Shown here: positions 1 to 10,065 of the stretch, piece after piece
Numbering within the stretch: the first letter of the stretch is position 1
Layout of the letters: each line of letters starts with the position of its first letter
Assembly: GCA_028274465.1 (NCBI GenBank)
Contig: CM051458.1
Coordinates: 13,841,566 to 13,905,565, forward strand
Reading direction: 5' to 3'
Source of the DNA: Plantago ovata
Taxonomy: Eukaryota > Streptophyta > Magnoliopsida > Lamiales > Plantaginaceae
DNA length: 64,000 bases
Notes under the pieces: model-generated
The model's database searches: none
What the model was told of the DNA's origin: nothing
The model's input: only the letters and a program-made list of their open reading frames with translations
Translations under genes and position numbers: made by a program

Positions 1-1166
1 TTCATTCGACTCTTTTTTCACCAATTTAGCTATCCTCTATGTTAATTTAGCTATATTATAGTGCATTTTATTAGAATAGTGTCACGTTTCCCTTTAGTTT
101 GCATTTTCAGGTTTTAGGTGAAAAACGTGATTTTCCGAGTAATTATATTGAAGAGAATGAAGAATCGGTATTCCGAGGATATTTTTGGAGTATCTAAAAG
201 GTTCCGGATGGGATTTGAAGTCTAGGGGTCGAGTTTCAAGGCTTAAAGGTCACTAGAAGGCAAAAACCGAGTCCGAAAAGGAAAATAAATCCAAAAACGC
301 GTTCCTCGCCAACTGGAGCTCCCGGGCGGTTCGCCCGGGATGTGGGGTGGTTCACCCCACACTAGGCGGTTCGCCCGGTGTGTGGGGCGACTCGCCCCAT
401 GCGTTCCGAACTCCTATATATAGTTGCAGTTTCTCTACGTTTTTTCATACTTTCTCAGACCTTTTCTCATACCTTTCTCATTAGTTTTAGGTAGGAATTC
501 TCCAGAGCCTGTTCTGGGAATTCTTAGCATAGGAGGCAATTTTTCTTATCAATTTGGAGCTTGTGAGATCGCGATTCTTCGGAGATTGACAACCTTCGAC
601 GGTAACATTGTATCTCACGATTTTTCTATTTATATTTATCTCTTTCAACATGTTTCCATTCAATCTTGCTTTGATTTCTGTTGATTGCATGACATCTATG
701 AGTAGCTAAATCTATCGTTGGTGATAGTATGTGATTTCTTAGCGAGGGTTCTTAATTATGCATGATGGCGGTAATGCGAATCAGACTTTGAGTTATTGCT
801 TTATTTCTTTGATCTATCTAAGTCCTCTAGCTTCGTAGTGTTGAATTGAACGGAACACATTGGACAATTCATGATCTTAGATTTCTATGCAAAACGATCG
901 GGTACTTCATGCATGATTATTAACCTGCTATGCTTTGAATGATCATACTATCACTAACTTCCATAATCTTGATAAGAAAAATCTGTGCTAAGTCGTCTGT
1001 TGATTTTATAGTTTAAGTTAAATTAGATAAAGCTAGTTATAGTCCTTAGAGATCGACACTCGAGGTTATTTTACTGCTACACTACGGTTTCGTTGTAGTT
1101 GTGAATTGCCTTTGGCTAAAAACAAATTTATTTGATTAATTGAATCTGACAAATTCCAGTTCATCA
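1..1166 (+). repeat. G1: LTR of family-1 Ty3/Gypsy (Athila-like) element, left edge cut by window
   Basis: This matches the LTRs at 28072, 29542, 34648 and 49521 along its length. About 22 bases of the left terminus (the TGATGAATG start seen in the other copies) lie outside the window. It ends in TTCATCA at 1166, and ATTGG at 1167-1171 is the candidate target duplication. It contains GC-rich inverted repeats at about 320-400 and a TATATATA box at 415-422. Whether it is a solo LTR or the 3' LTR of a longer element cannot be told, because the left side is missing. It sits directly against the 3' end of the phytoene synthase relic. Confidence 0.88.
415..422 (+). promoter_or_regulatory. TATA box of G1 LTR
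   Basis: TATATATA lies just 3' of a block of GC-rich hairpins (about 320-400). The same arrangement occurs in G3 (28492-28499) and G4 (29989-29996). LTR transcription in plant retrotransposons starts about 30 bp downstream of such a box. Confidence 0.6.
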
Positions 1167-1296
1167 ATTGGCAAGAATAGTTATACACACTATTATATAT
1201 AGTTCAATATACTATTAGTATTTTGTAGTGAAACCGTAACGACTGTTTTGTAAGGAAGGAGTATATATCAATAAACTGCGATAAGAGAACAGTTAC

Positions 1297-1833
1297 CGGC
1301 CATCTACTAGCTAGGTTGAGCTCTGCGATGGCTCTCTCAGCATCAGCGTAGAATTTCCTTGCCCTCTTGATCTGCTTCCTCATAAAATTCCTCCATTTAT
1401 GGTGACTTCCATAGCAAATATGTCATCATCAGAAAGTCCAGATTGAGCAAGTTCATCCTGAGGTAAGTAGACTCGTCCACATTGAGCATCCTCTCCGACG
1501 TCCCTAAGTATGTTGGTCAACTGATTTGCAATCCCCATTGATACTGCGCCATTGTAGATGCGTTCTGTCATGGCTTGCGATTCAGGTGTTATGCCCATGA
1601 CAGGCACAGTCATGAGTCCAACAGTACCAGCCACATAGTAACAGTATAGATACAGTTCATCGAAGCTCTTGTATCTTGACTTACTGAGATCCATCTTCAT
1701 TCCTTTAATCATATCCCTGAATGGTGAATGTCAATTGGAAACGTGTGAACAGTGTATGTTAGAGCAGTATCAAGCATGTCAAACGGTTCTCCCCTGAATA
1801 TATTCTCTAACCTTGCCTCCCATCGGTCCAAGG
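1297..1833 (-). pseudogene. PSY: Phytoene synthase pseudogene, 3' part
   Basis: Phytoene synthase joins two geranylgeranyl-PP molecules into phytoene, the first committed step of plastid carotenoid synthesis. Read leftwards from 1833, the segment gives [12 protein letters not shown], then the block around [17 protein letters not shown], the second aspartate-rich motif region [14 protein letters not shown], and [19 protein letters not shown]. Breaks: a 1-base loss near 1723 (between DI and PFRDM), a 1-base loss near 1400 (VT/KWRNFM), and no recognisable C-terminal exon. Homology stops after ASRWP at 1297, where GTAACT resembles a splice donor. Known PSY genes have introns inside this stretch (from memory), but none is present here. 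The upstream part is at 8298-8905, displaced by G2. Clearly non-functional. Confidence 0.93.
1829..1833. repeat. Target site duplication CAAGG of G2 (left copy)
   Basis: CAAGG is repeated at 8293-8297, immediately after the right LTR. Counting one copy only, the phytoene synthase frame reads through as G-A-L-D-R-W, so the insertion is in a coding exon. Confidence 0.93.
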
Positions 1834-3196
1834 TGATGAACGTATTTTTGACGCGTTCATCTTGTCTTTTTTGCCTTCTTTTGCTATCCTTTTGCCTAGT
1901 TTTTTGGTTTTTTTGTAGAATAGTGTCACGTTTTGTGTTTTCTGCATTTCCAGACACTTATGTACGAAACAGTGTTTTTGGAGCTAAAAACGAGCATTTT
2001 TTGAAAAATGGCCCCGTTGAAGTTCCTCGACCTCCGTGGCTTTGTTCGTGAGTGCTTAAGCCCCAAAAAGTGTTGAGAAGGACGAGTCCAAGGCACCCGA
2101 GGGCCGATCGTGGCAAAGGATTGAGCTTCCAAGTCAAAATCTGCCCCACAGAGCAAGTGAGCCGCTTCCGGAAGCCAAGCCCTCCGCTTGGAAATCTCTG
2201 AATTCTAGAGAAGTTGCCCAGCATCCAAGCGGTCCGCTTGGCAGCAGCCAGCGGTCCGCTTGGCTGCAGTTACAGAATCGGGATTCTGTCTTTAAAAAAC
2301 ATTTTGAGTTACTTTTTTCACATTCAGACTTCAGCATTCGAATTTTGGAGAGCTCTAAGCCCCAATTTTGACCGTAGAACTCAGATTACATTGTATTCAC
2401 ATTGGATTGTGGATTTGGCCATAGGATTGCATGCTATTTTCATCTACGGAGAGGTTTCTATCAATTTCCACCGAATAGTGACAGCTTTTGTGGTAACTTT
2501 GTATCAATCTCTTATCTAGTAGTTTCATCAAATGTCTTTCTGTAATAATTCATATGATTGATGTTTTCATTATTGAATATGAGTAGCTAAATCCTTTGTG
2601 TTGGTGGTAGAATGTAGAATTTACATGTGTTGGATTATGTTTATGCTTACATGAGATTGTGATTCAATCTTGCTGCAAATTGCTTCTATGATTCATAGTT
2701 GCCTATAAAATATATTCGAATAGAGTATGTGACAACTCGTGGTCAATGAAAGCTATAGGATTGTATGTTTGTAATTTGCAGCATGCTAGATAAATGGTGT
2801 TAGTGACAAACACCTCAAAGTATTGATAGTGATCTTTTATGATGTGTGTCTTGAAAGTTACCTAGACGGTTGCTTAGCAGACTTAGTCGAAGGTTTTACG
2901 CGCTGAACTTGTGAGCATATTCGTAATCCATACATGTTAATTGGATTTCTACCACCAACTGTTTTCCATCTTTGATTACAAACAAGTCTGATGATACTAG
3001 TTGGCGAAGTTGAAGCCATTTTCGAAACAACTCTGATTTCGGTGACATAAATTTATACAAAAACCTCAAACAAAGCCACGTTAGGTCCCAAGAGAACGAC
3101 ACCTCAGGGACAACTTGCCATTGCACTCTGATTTGTGTAGTGATAAGTGTTCTTTGACTTTAAAACAAATTTAATTGGTGTAAAAAGGACTCATCA
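1834..3196 (+). repeat. G2 5' LTR
   Basis: It begins TGATGAAC and ends CTCATCA. The first 28 bp form an inverted repeat (GATGAAC...GTTCATC). Palindromic CCAAGCGGTCCGCTTGG occurs at 2225-2241, with a partial copy just after. A short minus-strand ORF at 2896-3126 recurs in the right LTR (7993-8217) but is damaged there, and I do not regard it as a gene. Confidence 0.92.
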
Positions 3197-3199
3197 ATT

Positions 3200-3218
3200 T
3201 GGCACGTTGTCGAGGATT
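3200..3218 (+). other. G2 primer binding site (degenerate tRNA-Asp type)
   Basis: TGGCACGTTGTCGAGGATT begins 3 bp after the LTR. It is a decayed version of the tRNA-Asp complement TGGCGCCGTTGCCGGGGA that is usual for Athila/Tat elements and is seen nearly intact in G4. Confidence 0.75.
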
Positions 3219-3335
3219 TAACTCCTTTGGTTAGTGTTTTGTTTTGGTTTTCAGCCACATCTCTTCTTTGTCTCATTTCTGTTTTTTATTTCTTTGTGCT
3301 TTGGATACTCACTACTCTTTGTTTCAGGTGAGTGC

Positions 3336-4560
3336 ATGCCTAGAATCCGAACAGGTGGGCCTAACGTTGAACCTTTTGTGGACGTGATCGATAGATTGTT
3401 TCTTCGAAGAAGGGGAATTTGAATCTCTAGTTTGAGGAGGTAGCATCTAGAGCTTCCGCTTCTGGAATTAGGGAGGATCTTTCTCTCATCTCTCGGAAAC
3501 CAGTTCTAGAAATCTGTCTATTTAGGAGGTGAAATGGTGGGAGCAGCCTATTCGTACTCTTCCAAGCCTACGGTTGGGGCTAGAGGGCCAACAATTGTCC
3601 TCAATGATGCCACAAGAAATCTGGAAATCAAGACTCACATGTTCCAAAACTTCCCAAGTTCTATTGGATGGCTAATGAGGATGTGCTGGGTTCTTGAACG
3701 AGCTTGAGAATTTGTTTCTCCTCTTGGGCGACCAGGGGCGGTGGTGTGAGTGATGATGACTTCGTATGAAGGTATTTTCTATGGGTCTTGGCTGATAGAG
3801 CAAAGGCTGGCTCAACTCTCTAGAGGTCGGTCTTTGACAACATGGCAGATTTGCTTTGATAAGTTCATGGAACGGTATTAACCCGCTTTCAAGACATGGC
3901 TATGAAGAGCCAAATTAGAACCTTTTGATTAGAAATATGATAAGCTTTCCACGAGGCTTATGATAGATTCATGGTGTTTTGAACATAGGTGCCCCATCAT
4001 GGGTAACGGATAAAGGTAGCTTATCATACTTTTACAATGGCTTACATCTGAGATTCGATCTCAGTGGATAGTATATGTGGAGGTAGTATGGGAGAGTNNN
4101 NNNNNNNNNNNNNNNNNNNNNNNNNNNNNNNNNNNNNNNNNNNNNNNNNNNNNNNNNNNNNNNNNNNNNNNNNNNNNNNNNNNNNNNNNNNNNNNNNTCT
4201 TTGAGGAGTTTCAACGTCGCGCTCAACAAAAGGAAAACTTGCTTTCGGCACTTGATCACTGCCATGTGCCAGAAGGCCGGGGTCTCATGACATGAAACCA
4301 GATAAGAAGCCGAAGAAGCCCATCAACATTGACACCTACAATGAGATGTTAACTACTTGGTGCAATCACAAGGAGAACCATCACCTCAGAGGGTTCCACG
4401 CCATGCGTCACCCCTCCAGCTCACCTTCAGCTAGTCAAGGAAGCTTCGACTTTTCGGAGTTCAATCAACACTTGACCACTCAGTTTGGGAACTTCCAAAC
4501 CACCATTTGAAGGCTCAATCGATCAGATCACCGAACAATCAGAGGTTTTGAGGAGCGCAA
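3336..4560 (+). pseudogene. G2 gag remnant
   Basis: An ATG at 3336 opens a short frame starting MPRIRTGG that stops at 3422. Downstream pieces in shifting frames (about 3590-4090 and 4198-4510, including a run PDKKPKKPINIDTYNEM) look like decayed gag coding of an Athila-like element. Position between primer site and noncoding 3' region supports gag. I cannot see a zinc knuckle or protease. The N gap at 4098-4197 interrupts it. Assignment is by position and composition, not by a diagnostic motif. Confidence 0.5.
4098..4197. other. Assembly gap (100 N)
   Basis: Exactly 100 N, the usual placeholder for a gap of unknown size. Open frames spanning it are artefacts. Confidence 0.98.
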
Positions 4561-5095
4561 TAACAAGAGGTGGGAAGATTATCAAGTGCAAGAGGGACGA
4601 CAATGGGATGATTTCCAGGGACATATTGACGCGCGTTGGGAGGCAGCTCAGGCAGAGGACACTAGGGATGGAAGCTCACCAGGAGGAGATGATGGACACG
4701 TACAATGCTCTGCTCGCCAAGTCCCGGGGTACCCATCTATGATCAGCCCGGTGGTAGAGGAAGTAATCTCCCGAACACTCCCTACGACCTCTTCTTCTAG
4801 AGCACTCAGCCGACAGAGGCCACACTTATCGGTAGTATTCCTATATTATCGTTATTTGGCCTGCTTACTATTGTTGGTTGGAAATTTTTCACCTTTCGAT
4901 ATGGTTGTATGATTCGTATGATTATGACTTCTTCGATTTGGTTGTATGATGATGTAACTCTTGACTCTTGTACTTTTTCTTGCTTTCGTAGTTGTGGCCT
5001 GTGTGCCTTTTGTCGTGTTTAGTTTAGCTTAGTTTTTGTTTCGGTGCTTTAGGTGACTTAAGATAGGAAAAACTTGGAAATTATGGAAAATAAGA

Positions 5096-5250
5096 CAAGT
5101 GGTCCGCTTGAATCCCCAAGCGGTCCGCCTGGATGCCAGCAGAACTCTCTGGAATTCTGCCAGCAACCAAGCGGTCCGCCTAGAGGATCCCAAGCGGACC
5201 GCTTGGCAAGTGGTCCGCCTGGCTCTTGCCAAGTGGTCCACACTTGGACC
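5096..5250. repeat. Cluster of CCAAGCGGTCCGCTTGG-type palindromes in G2
   Basis: At least six whole or half copies of the palindrome (arms CCAAGCGG/CCGCTTGG around one central base) lie in about 150 bp. The same motif occurs in both G2 LTRs (2225-2241 and 7303-7340). Overlapping ORFs in several frames arise from this repeat and are not taken as genes. Confidence 0.85.
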
Positions 5251-5416
5251 ATGTTCCCAAAATTTCCCTTTTTCCATTCTTATCACCTTTGCGCACCAGC
5301 TTTCACTTGTTTCTTGAGCCCTTTCAGGTATTACTCATTTCTAGGAGTTGGACACGAACCTTTATCTCAGGGAAGTGTACTTTCAATCCAATTTTTCCTT
5401 TGGAATCAACTTTTCT

Positions 5417-5434
5417 TTGCTCGAGGACGAGCAA
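5417..5434. repeat. Palindrome TTGCTCGAGGACGAGCAA
   Basis: This near-perfect inverted repeat is followed by AGGTTTGGGGAGG. A sister palindrome, TTGCTTGAGGACAAGCAA, lies just upstream of the polypurine tract at 6870-6887. Both have the same palindrome-then-G-rich layout, suggesting a duplicated 3' end signal within G2. Confidence 0.7.
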
Positions 5435-5930
5435 AAGTTTAGGTTTGGGGAGGGGTCATTGGATTTTCAGTACTAGGTGCTTTTTTGGTTCATGTATGCC
5501 TGTTGTTAGCTCAAGAGCTTGTGATTTGTCGTGTTTTTTCAATTTTTTGCATGCATATCATCCCTAGATTAGTTGTTGCACGTTGTTGTGTGTGGATTTT
5601 ATTGTCAAGTTTCTTGAACTTTTTTATTGAGTAGACTAAGTGTTTATGACCACTGATCATATGTTGCATCACTTTGCAAGTAGTTTGAAGCTTGTCTCGC
5701 TTGATTTGTCACATTCGCATGTGCACTAGTTAAGCTTAGTAGTCTCGACATTACCTTGAGTGGTGTTTCTTTTGCTGTGGTTCACGATGACCTTATAAAA
5801 TGATGCATGTTAGAATCTATGGTCGTAACCCGTGTAATTATGTACGTAAGAGGCGGCAAGTTCTCACCTCGATTAGAGATTGCCAAATCCCTAGGAAGGA
5901 GGTAGTGTGAGGTGTGTGATTCCTTGTATC

Positions 5931-6058
5931 AAACCTATTCTATCGAATAGGTTTAGGGAGGGGGTTGCTTTGTTGATCTTGTATTTCGTCTTTGAGTCGT
6001 TGTAAGTTTGTCTTTTTCCTTTTTGTTTTGTGCTCCAACCTATTCTTTCGAATAGGTT
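5931..6058 (+). repeat. Paired AACCTATTC/GAATAGGTT hairpins of G2
   Basis: Two stem-loops with 9-bp stems and 4-nt loops occur at 5932-5953 and 6037-6058, each followed by a G-rich run. Identical stems in the same order occur in G4 (33702-33723, 33818-33839) and G5 (48597-48618, 48709-48730). A purine-only tract follows in each case (here 6171-6300). Function is unknown; a structured RNA role in the noncoding 3' region is inferred. Confidence 0.8.
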
Positions 6059-6170
6059 TGGGGAGGCGTCTTGTAGAGTTTGTTCTTTTTCTTTTCGTCT
6101 TTTGTGCTCAAAGTTTGGGGAGGTGTTTTTCGCTGTTTCTTTGTCAGCACTGCTGCTTGCCTATATGTAA

Positions 6171-6300
6171 AGGAAAAAAAAAGAGAAAAAAAAAAGAGAA
6201 AAGAAAAGAAAACAAAAAGAGAAAAAGAAACAAAAAAAGAAAAAAAAAGAAAGAAAAGAAGAACAAAAAATAAAGAATAAGACCAAAAAAGCAAAAGAAG
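6171..6300 (+). repeat. Purine-rich (A/G) tract of G2
   Basis: About 130 bp consist almost only of A and G on the plus strand. They read as artificial Lys/Glu or, on the minus strand, Phe/Ser ORFs, which I reject as genes. The tract sits at the same place relative to the hairpins in G4 (about 33894-34040) and G5 (about 48784-48915). Confidence 0.85.
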
Positions 6301-6906
6301 GGTCGTTGCAAGCCAAAAAGAGTTCTTATAAAGTGTCAAGTGTTATGTAAATATCTTTGTCTTTGTGAAGTTATCGAGTTGTAAATTCTATCTTTTGTTT
6401 CATGTCGTCTTGTCCAAGGCCTGTTCTTGACCACCCTCGTCCTGCTACTCAGAAAGTGGTTGAAGGAGACTCATTCTTTGAGAGTCTGGGTAGAATAGGG
6501 GAGTGTTATCTTTCTAGGAAACCCTCCTTCGTTTGATGAGAGCCAGTATTGGTTCGCCCTCTCTTGAGGAAAAGTCTCGCTTGGTGAACAGTAGTAAGCC
6601 CTCGGTTTCATAGGCACAGGCCATTTGTAGTATGATAATATGCATCATTGTGTCGTCACTGACCGGGTCCAGGTAGAAGATGTTACGAGAGACTCATTTG
6701 TTTAACAAAGTGCACATGAGAATGTGTATATTCGCAATCGAGGAATTCTTCAACCTACTTGCATGTCATGCTCATATGGTCTTTGTTCATAAGCGCTTGG
6801 TAGATTCAATAAATTAGTTCACTTTAATTGGCATGAGACTTCTTTTTGTGTTGCATTTAGATTAGTTTGTTGCTTGAGGACAAGCAAGGGTTTGGTTTGG
6901 GGAGAT

Positions 6907-8292
6907 TGATGAACATATTTTTGACGCGTTCATCTTGTCTTTTTTGCCTTCTTTTGCTATCCTTTTGCATAGTTTTTTGGTTAGTTTTGTAGAATAGTGT
7001 CACGTTTTGTGTCTTCTGCATTTTCATGCACTTAGGTACGAAACGGTGTTTTTGGAGCTAAAAACGAACATTTTTTTATGGAAAATGGCCCCGTTGAAGT
7101 TCCTCGACCTCCGTGGCTTTGTTCGTGAGTGCTTGAGCCCCAATAAGTGTTGAGAAGGACGAGTCCAACGCACCCGAGAGCCGATCGTGGACAAAGGATT
7201 GAGCTTCCAAGTCAAAATCTGCCCCACAGAGCAACTGAGCCGCTTCCGGAAGTCAAGCCCTCCGCTTGGAAATCTCTGGAATTCCAGAGAAGTTGTCCAG
7301 CATCCAAGCGGTTCGCTTGGAAGCAGCCAAGTGGTCCGCTTGGCTGCAGTTACAGAATCGGGATTCTGTCTTTAAACACATTTTCAGTTACTTTTTTCAC
7401 ATTTAGACTTCATCATTCAAATATTGGAGAGCTCTAAGCCCCAATTTTCACCCTAGAACTCAGATTTACATTGTAATTCACATTGTAATTCACATTGGAT
7501 TGAGGATTTGGCCATAGGATTGCATGCTATTTTCATCTACGGAGAGGTTTCTATCAATTTCCACCGAATAGTGACAGCTTTGGTGGTAACTTTGTATCAA
7601 TCTCTTGTCTAGTAGTTTGATCAAATGTCTTTCTGTAACAATTCATATGATTTGATATTTTCATTATTGAATATGAGTAGCTAAATCCTTTGTGTTGGTG
7701 GTAGAATGTAGAATCTACATGTGTTGGATTATGTTTATGCTTACATGAGATTGTGATTCAGTCTTGCTCTAAATTGCTTCATATGATTCATAGTTGCCTA
7801 TAAAATATATTCGAATAGAGTATGTGACAAACTCGTGGTCAATGAAAGCTATATGATTCTATGTTTGTAATTTGCAGCATGCTAGGTAAATGGTGTTAGT
7901 GACAAACACCTCTAAAGTATTGATAGTGATCTTTTATGATGTGTGTCTTGAAAGTTACCTAGACAGTTGCTTAGTAGACTTAGTTGAAGGTTTTACGCAT
8001 TGAACTTGTGAGCATATTCGTAATCCATACATGTTAATTCGATTTCTACCACCAACCGTTTTCCATCTTTGATTACAAACAAGTCTGATTCTAGTTTGCT
8101 GTAGTTGAAAACCATTTTCGAAACAACTCTGATTTCGTTGACTGAAATTTCATACAAAAACCTCAAACAAAGCCACGTTAGGTCCCGAGAGAACGACACT
8201 CGGGGACAACTTGCCATTGCACTCTGATTTGTGTAGTGATAAGTGTTCTTTGGCTTTTAAACAAATTTAGTTGGTGAAAAAACGACTGATCA
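6907..8292 (+). repeat. G2 3' LTR
   Basis: It begins TGATGAAC directly after the polypurine tract (TTTGGTTTGGGGAGAT) and ends GACTGATCA. CAAGG follows at 8293-8297. It is collinear with 1834-3196, with small indels. Confidence 0.92.
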
Positions 8293-8297
8293 CAAGG

Positions 8298-8905
8298 CAC
8301 CTGCCGGACTAGTAGTACTTATATGCGAATGTGATATTGCATTTGGCCCATCAACAAGATCATCCGTTCTCCTACACTAGACATATATTGCCCAGAAAGC
8401 TTTTTGTCTCTCGTGAGTCATCAGCTTCATTCCCAAGTAAAATGTCTTGGAGTATTCCGCACACACTGCTTCACAGCGACTATAAGCCTCATTCAATAAC
8501 TTAAGCGATCCTGGAACCGGAAGAGCTATTTCCGGGTTCACTAATTCCATGTCGTCGTTACCAGATGCCAATGCCTCTTGCACAAAGCAACTTGCTTCAA
8601 TACCACTTGATAACCTTTTGCTCAGATGATATATCCATTTCGCCACTCGGGCTGCCTGTCACACATGAAATGGGACGCACTTTGCCTTCATCTTCCGAAT
8701 TGAAAACCGTAGCCACGTTCAAAGAGGCATAGTTTCCCCTGTTCTTGAAACCCCTGCTGAGCCTTTCACAGCCTCGAACCAAACTCCTGGAACTCAACGA
8801 ATAGAAAACCCGGTTGTTGTCCTTGAGTGAGTGGAACAACCCAGTCCCATTTGAGATTTCACAAGTGGGAGAAACCACCTTGAACACAGCAGCAGAAGTA
8901 CTGAA
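8298..8905 (-). pseudogene. PSY: Phytoene synthase pseudogene, 5' part (transit peptide and N-terminal catalytic region)
   Basis: Leftward reading gives a serine-rich plastid transit region (VVSPTCEISNGTGLF near 8880), then [13 protein letters not shown], the block [39 protein letters not shown] and the first aspartate-rich motif region CRRTDDLVDGPNA. Breaks: no in-frame ATG at the expected start near 8905; frameshifts between about 8600 and 8650; and the conserved Trp before CRRTD is TAG (8377-8379). The site known in other plants to hold an intron (IYV/WCRR, from memory) is contiguous. The pseudogene continues at 1833 after removal of G2. It was probably dead or retrocopied before or around the G2 insertion. 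Confidence 0.93.
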
Positions 8906-9750
8906 CCTGATTTTCTTAGTTTTAAATTTCCAGTTAAGGCAAAAGAGTCAAAGAATACAAAGCAGATACCTCCGTCACATTTTAAGCAAGATCAGCTTAA
9001 TCTATTAGCTATGCTTGCAACGAGGCTGATTTGTTTATTGGAGAACGTTACTTGTATATATGAAAAAGAATTGATCGTTGATTTTGCTTCAATCAATACT
9101 ATTAAATTTGTATTTTCTTGTGCGATTTTTAAAACTTTAATTTTTGTAATCTATTAATAATATAATATATGAAAGCTAGGTTTCATTTTGATCAAATAAC
9201 ACACTTATAGGTGTGTTCACACTATGTGGCATTTTGGCCGAATAAATATTTTATAAATTATTTATTGCATTTTAAATCATTTTCATTTCTAATAAATATT
9301 CATATTTAATGTATTTAGTAACCCCCTTATTTATTGAATATGACCACACATTGTGATTTTTAAGAATAAAAACAATCTCTTGATAGCTTTAACTATAATG
9401 TTTGGAGTCATCCATTAATTTATTAGCTTCAATGTTAATATTAATCATTGTGTCTAACAAATGTTTAGAGTGTACTTATAGATGTCTCCTACATTTATTT
9501 ATCCTATTTTATGACCAATACCAACATATTTGATGTAATTATTCTAACGACATTTTCATAGATAGAATATTTTTTAAAAAAATTTCATATGATGTGCATA
9601 TTAAATATAAAAAAAATTAGATCCATTCCACGACATTTTCCAAAAATTGAAAAAATTATTGTATTTGAAAACATTATCCGTGATAAATTAGAACAACGGT
9701 TGCACTTGCAGAATTATTTCATGTATAGAATTTATATAAATAACGAAAAC

Positions 9751-10065
9751 AAAATTTTATTGCATGAACATATTACTGATAAACAATTTAACACAATTCA
9801 ACATAATTACTCCACATTCCATGATAATATAGAATAATAATTTAATACACTAAGTCTTATCCCATTCAAGAACGAAAAGACAAGGAGAATGAGTTTGTAA
9901 GAAAGAAGAATAAGAGGAATTGACCCAAAAATTGATTGTAAAGAAGATAAAGGAACAAAGTCATGATGAACGAATAAAATTCATTGCATGAACATATTAT
10001 TCATAAACAATTTAAGATAATTCAACATAATTACTCCACATTCCATGATAATGTAGAATAATAAT
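9751..10065. repeat. Two ~85-bp direct repeats
   Basis: The segment at 9751-9840 (ATTGCATGAACATATTA...CCATGATAATATAG) recurs at about 9976-10065 with few changes. Between the copies lies part of a larger tandem unit. Confidence 0.85.

Larger units (their letters stand above)
1834..8292 (+). mobile_element. G2: family-2 Ty3/Gypsy (Athila-like) element, complete ends, pol deleted
   Basis: Two LTRs (1834-3196 and 6907-8292) both run TG...CA and are flanked by CAAGG. A tRNA-Asp-like primer site follows the left LTR, and a G-rich polypurine tract precedes the right LTR. The interior holds broken gag-like coding and a long noncoding 3' region. I see no reverse transcriptase, RNase H or integrase, so it is non-autonomous. 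A 100-N gap lies inside gag. The two LTRs differ by scattered substitutions and small indels, so the insertion is not very recent. It lies in the opposite orientation to the disrupted host pseudogene. Confidence 0.92.

Noticed and set aside
1834-1957. N-terminal extension of the PSY 3' ORF (Lys/Arg-rich)
   Set aside because: It is translated from the G2 LTR, not from PSY.
4032-4295. ORFs crossing the N run
   Set aside because: They include unknown residues from an assembly gap and cannot be real.
5029-5567. Several overlapping ORFs in different frames
   Set aside because: They arise from repeated CCAAGCGGTCCGCTTGG palindromes lacking stop codons; not genes.
5992-6339. Lys-rich and Phe-rich ORFs on both strands
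   Set aside because: They are produced by the A/G-only tract of G2; the same happens at 33809-34137. No start context, no conservation of sequence beyond composition.
9589-9837. 82-codon ORF in AT-rich spacer
   Set aside because: Part of it is the 85-bp direct repeat; no motif and no supporting context.
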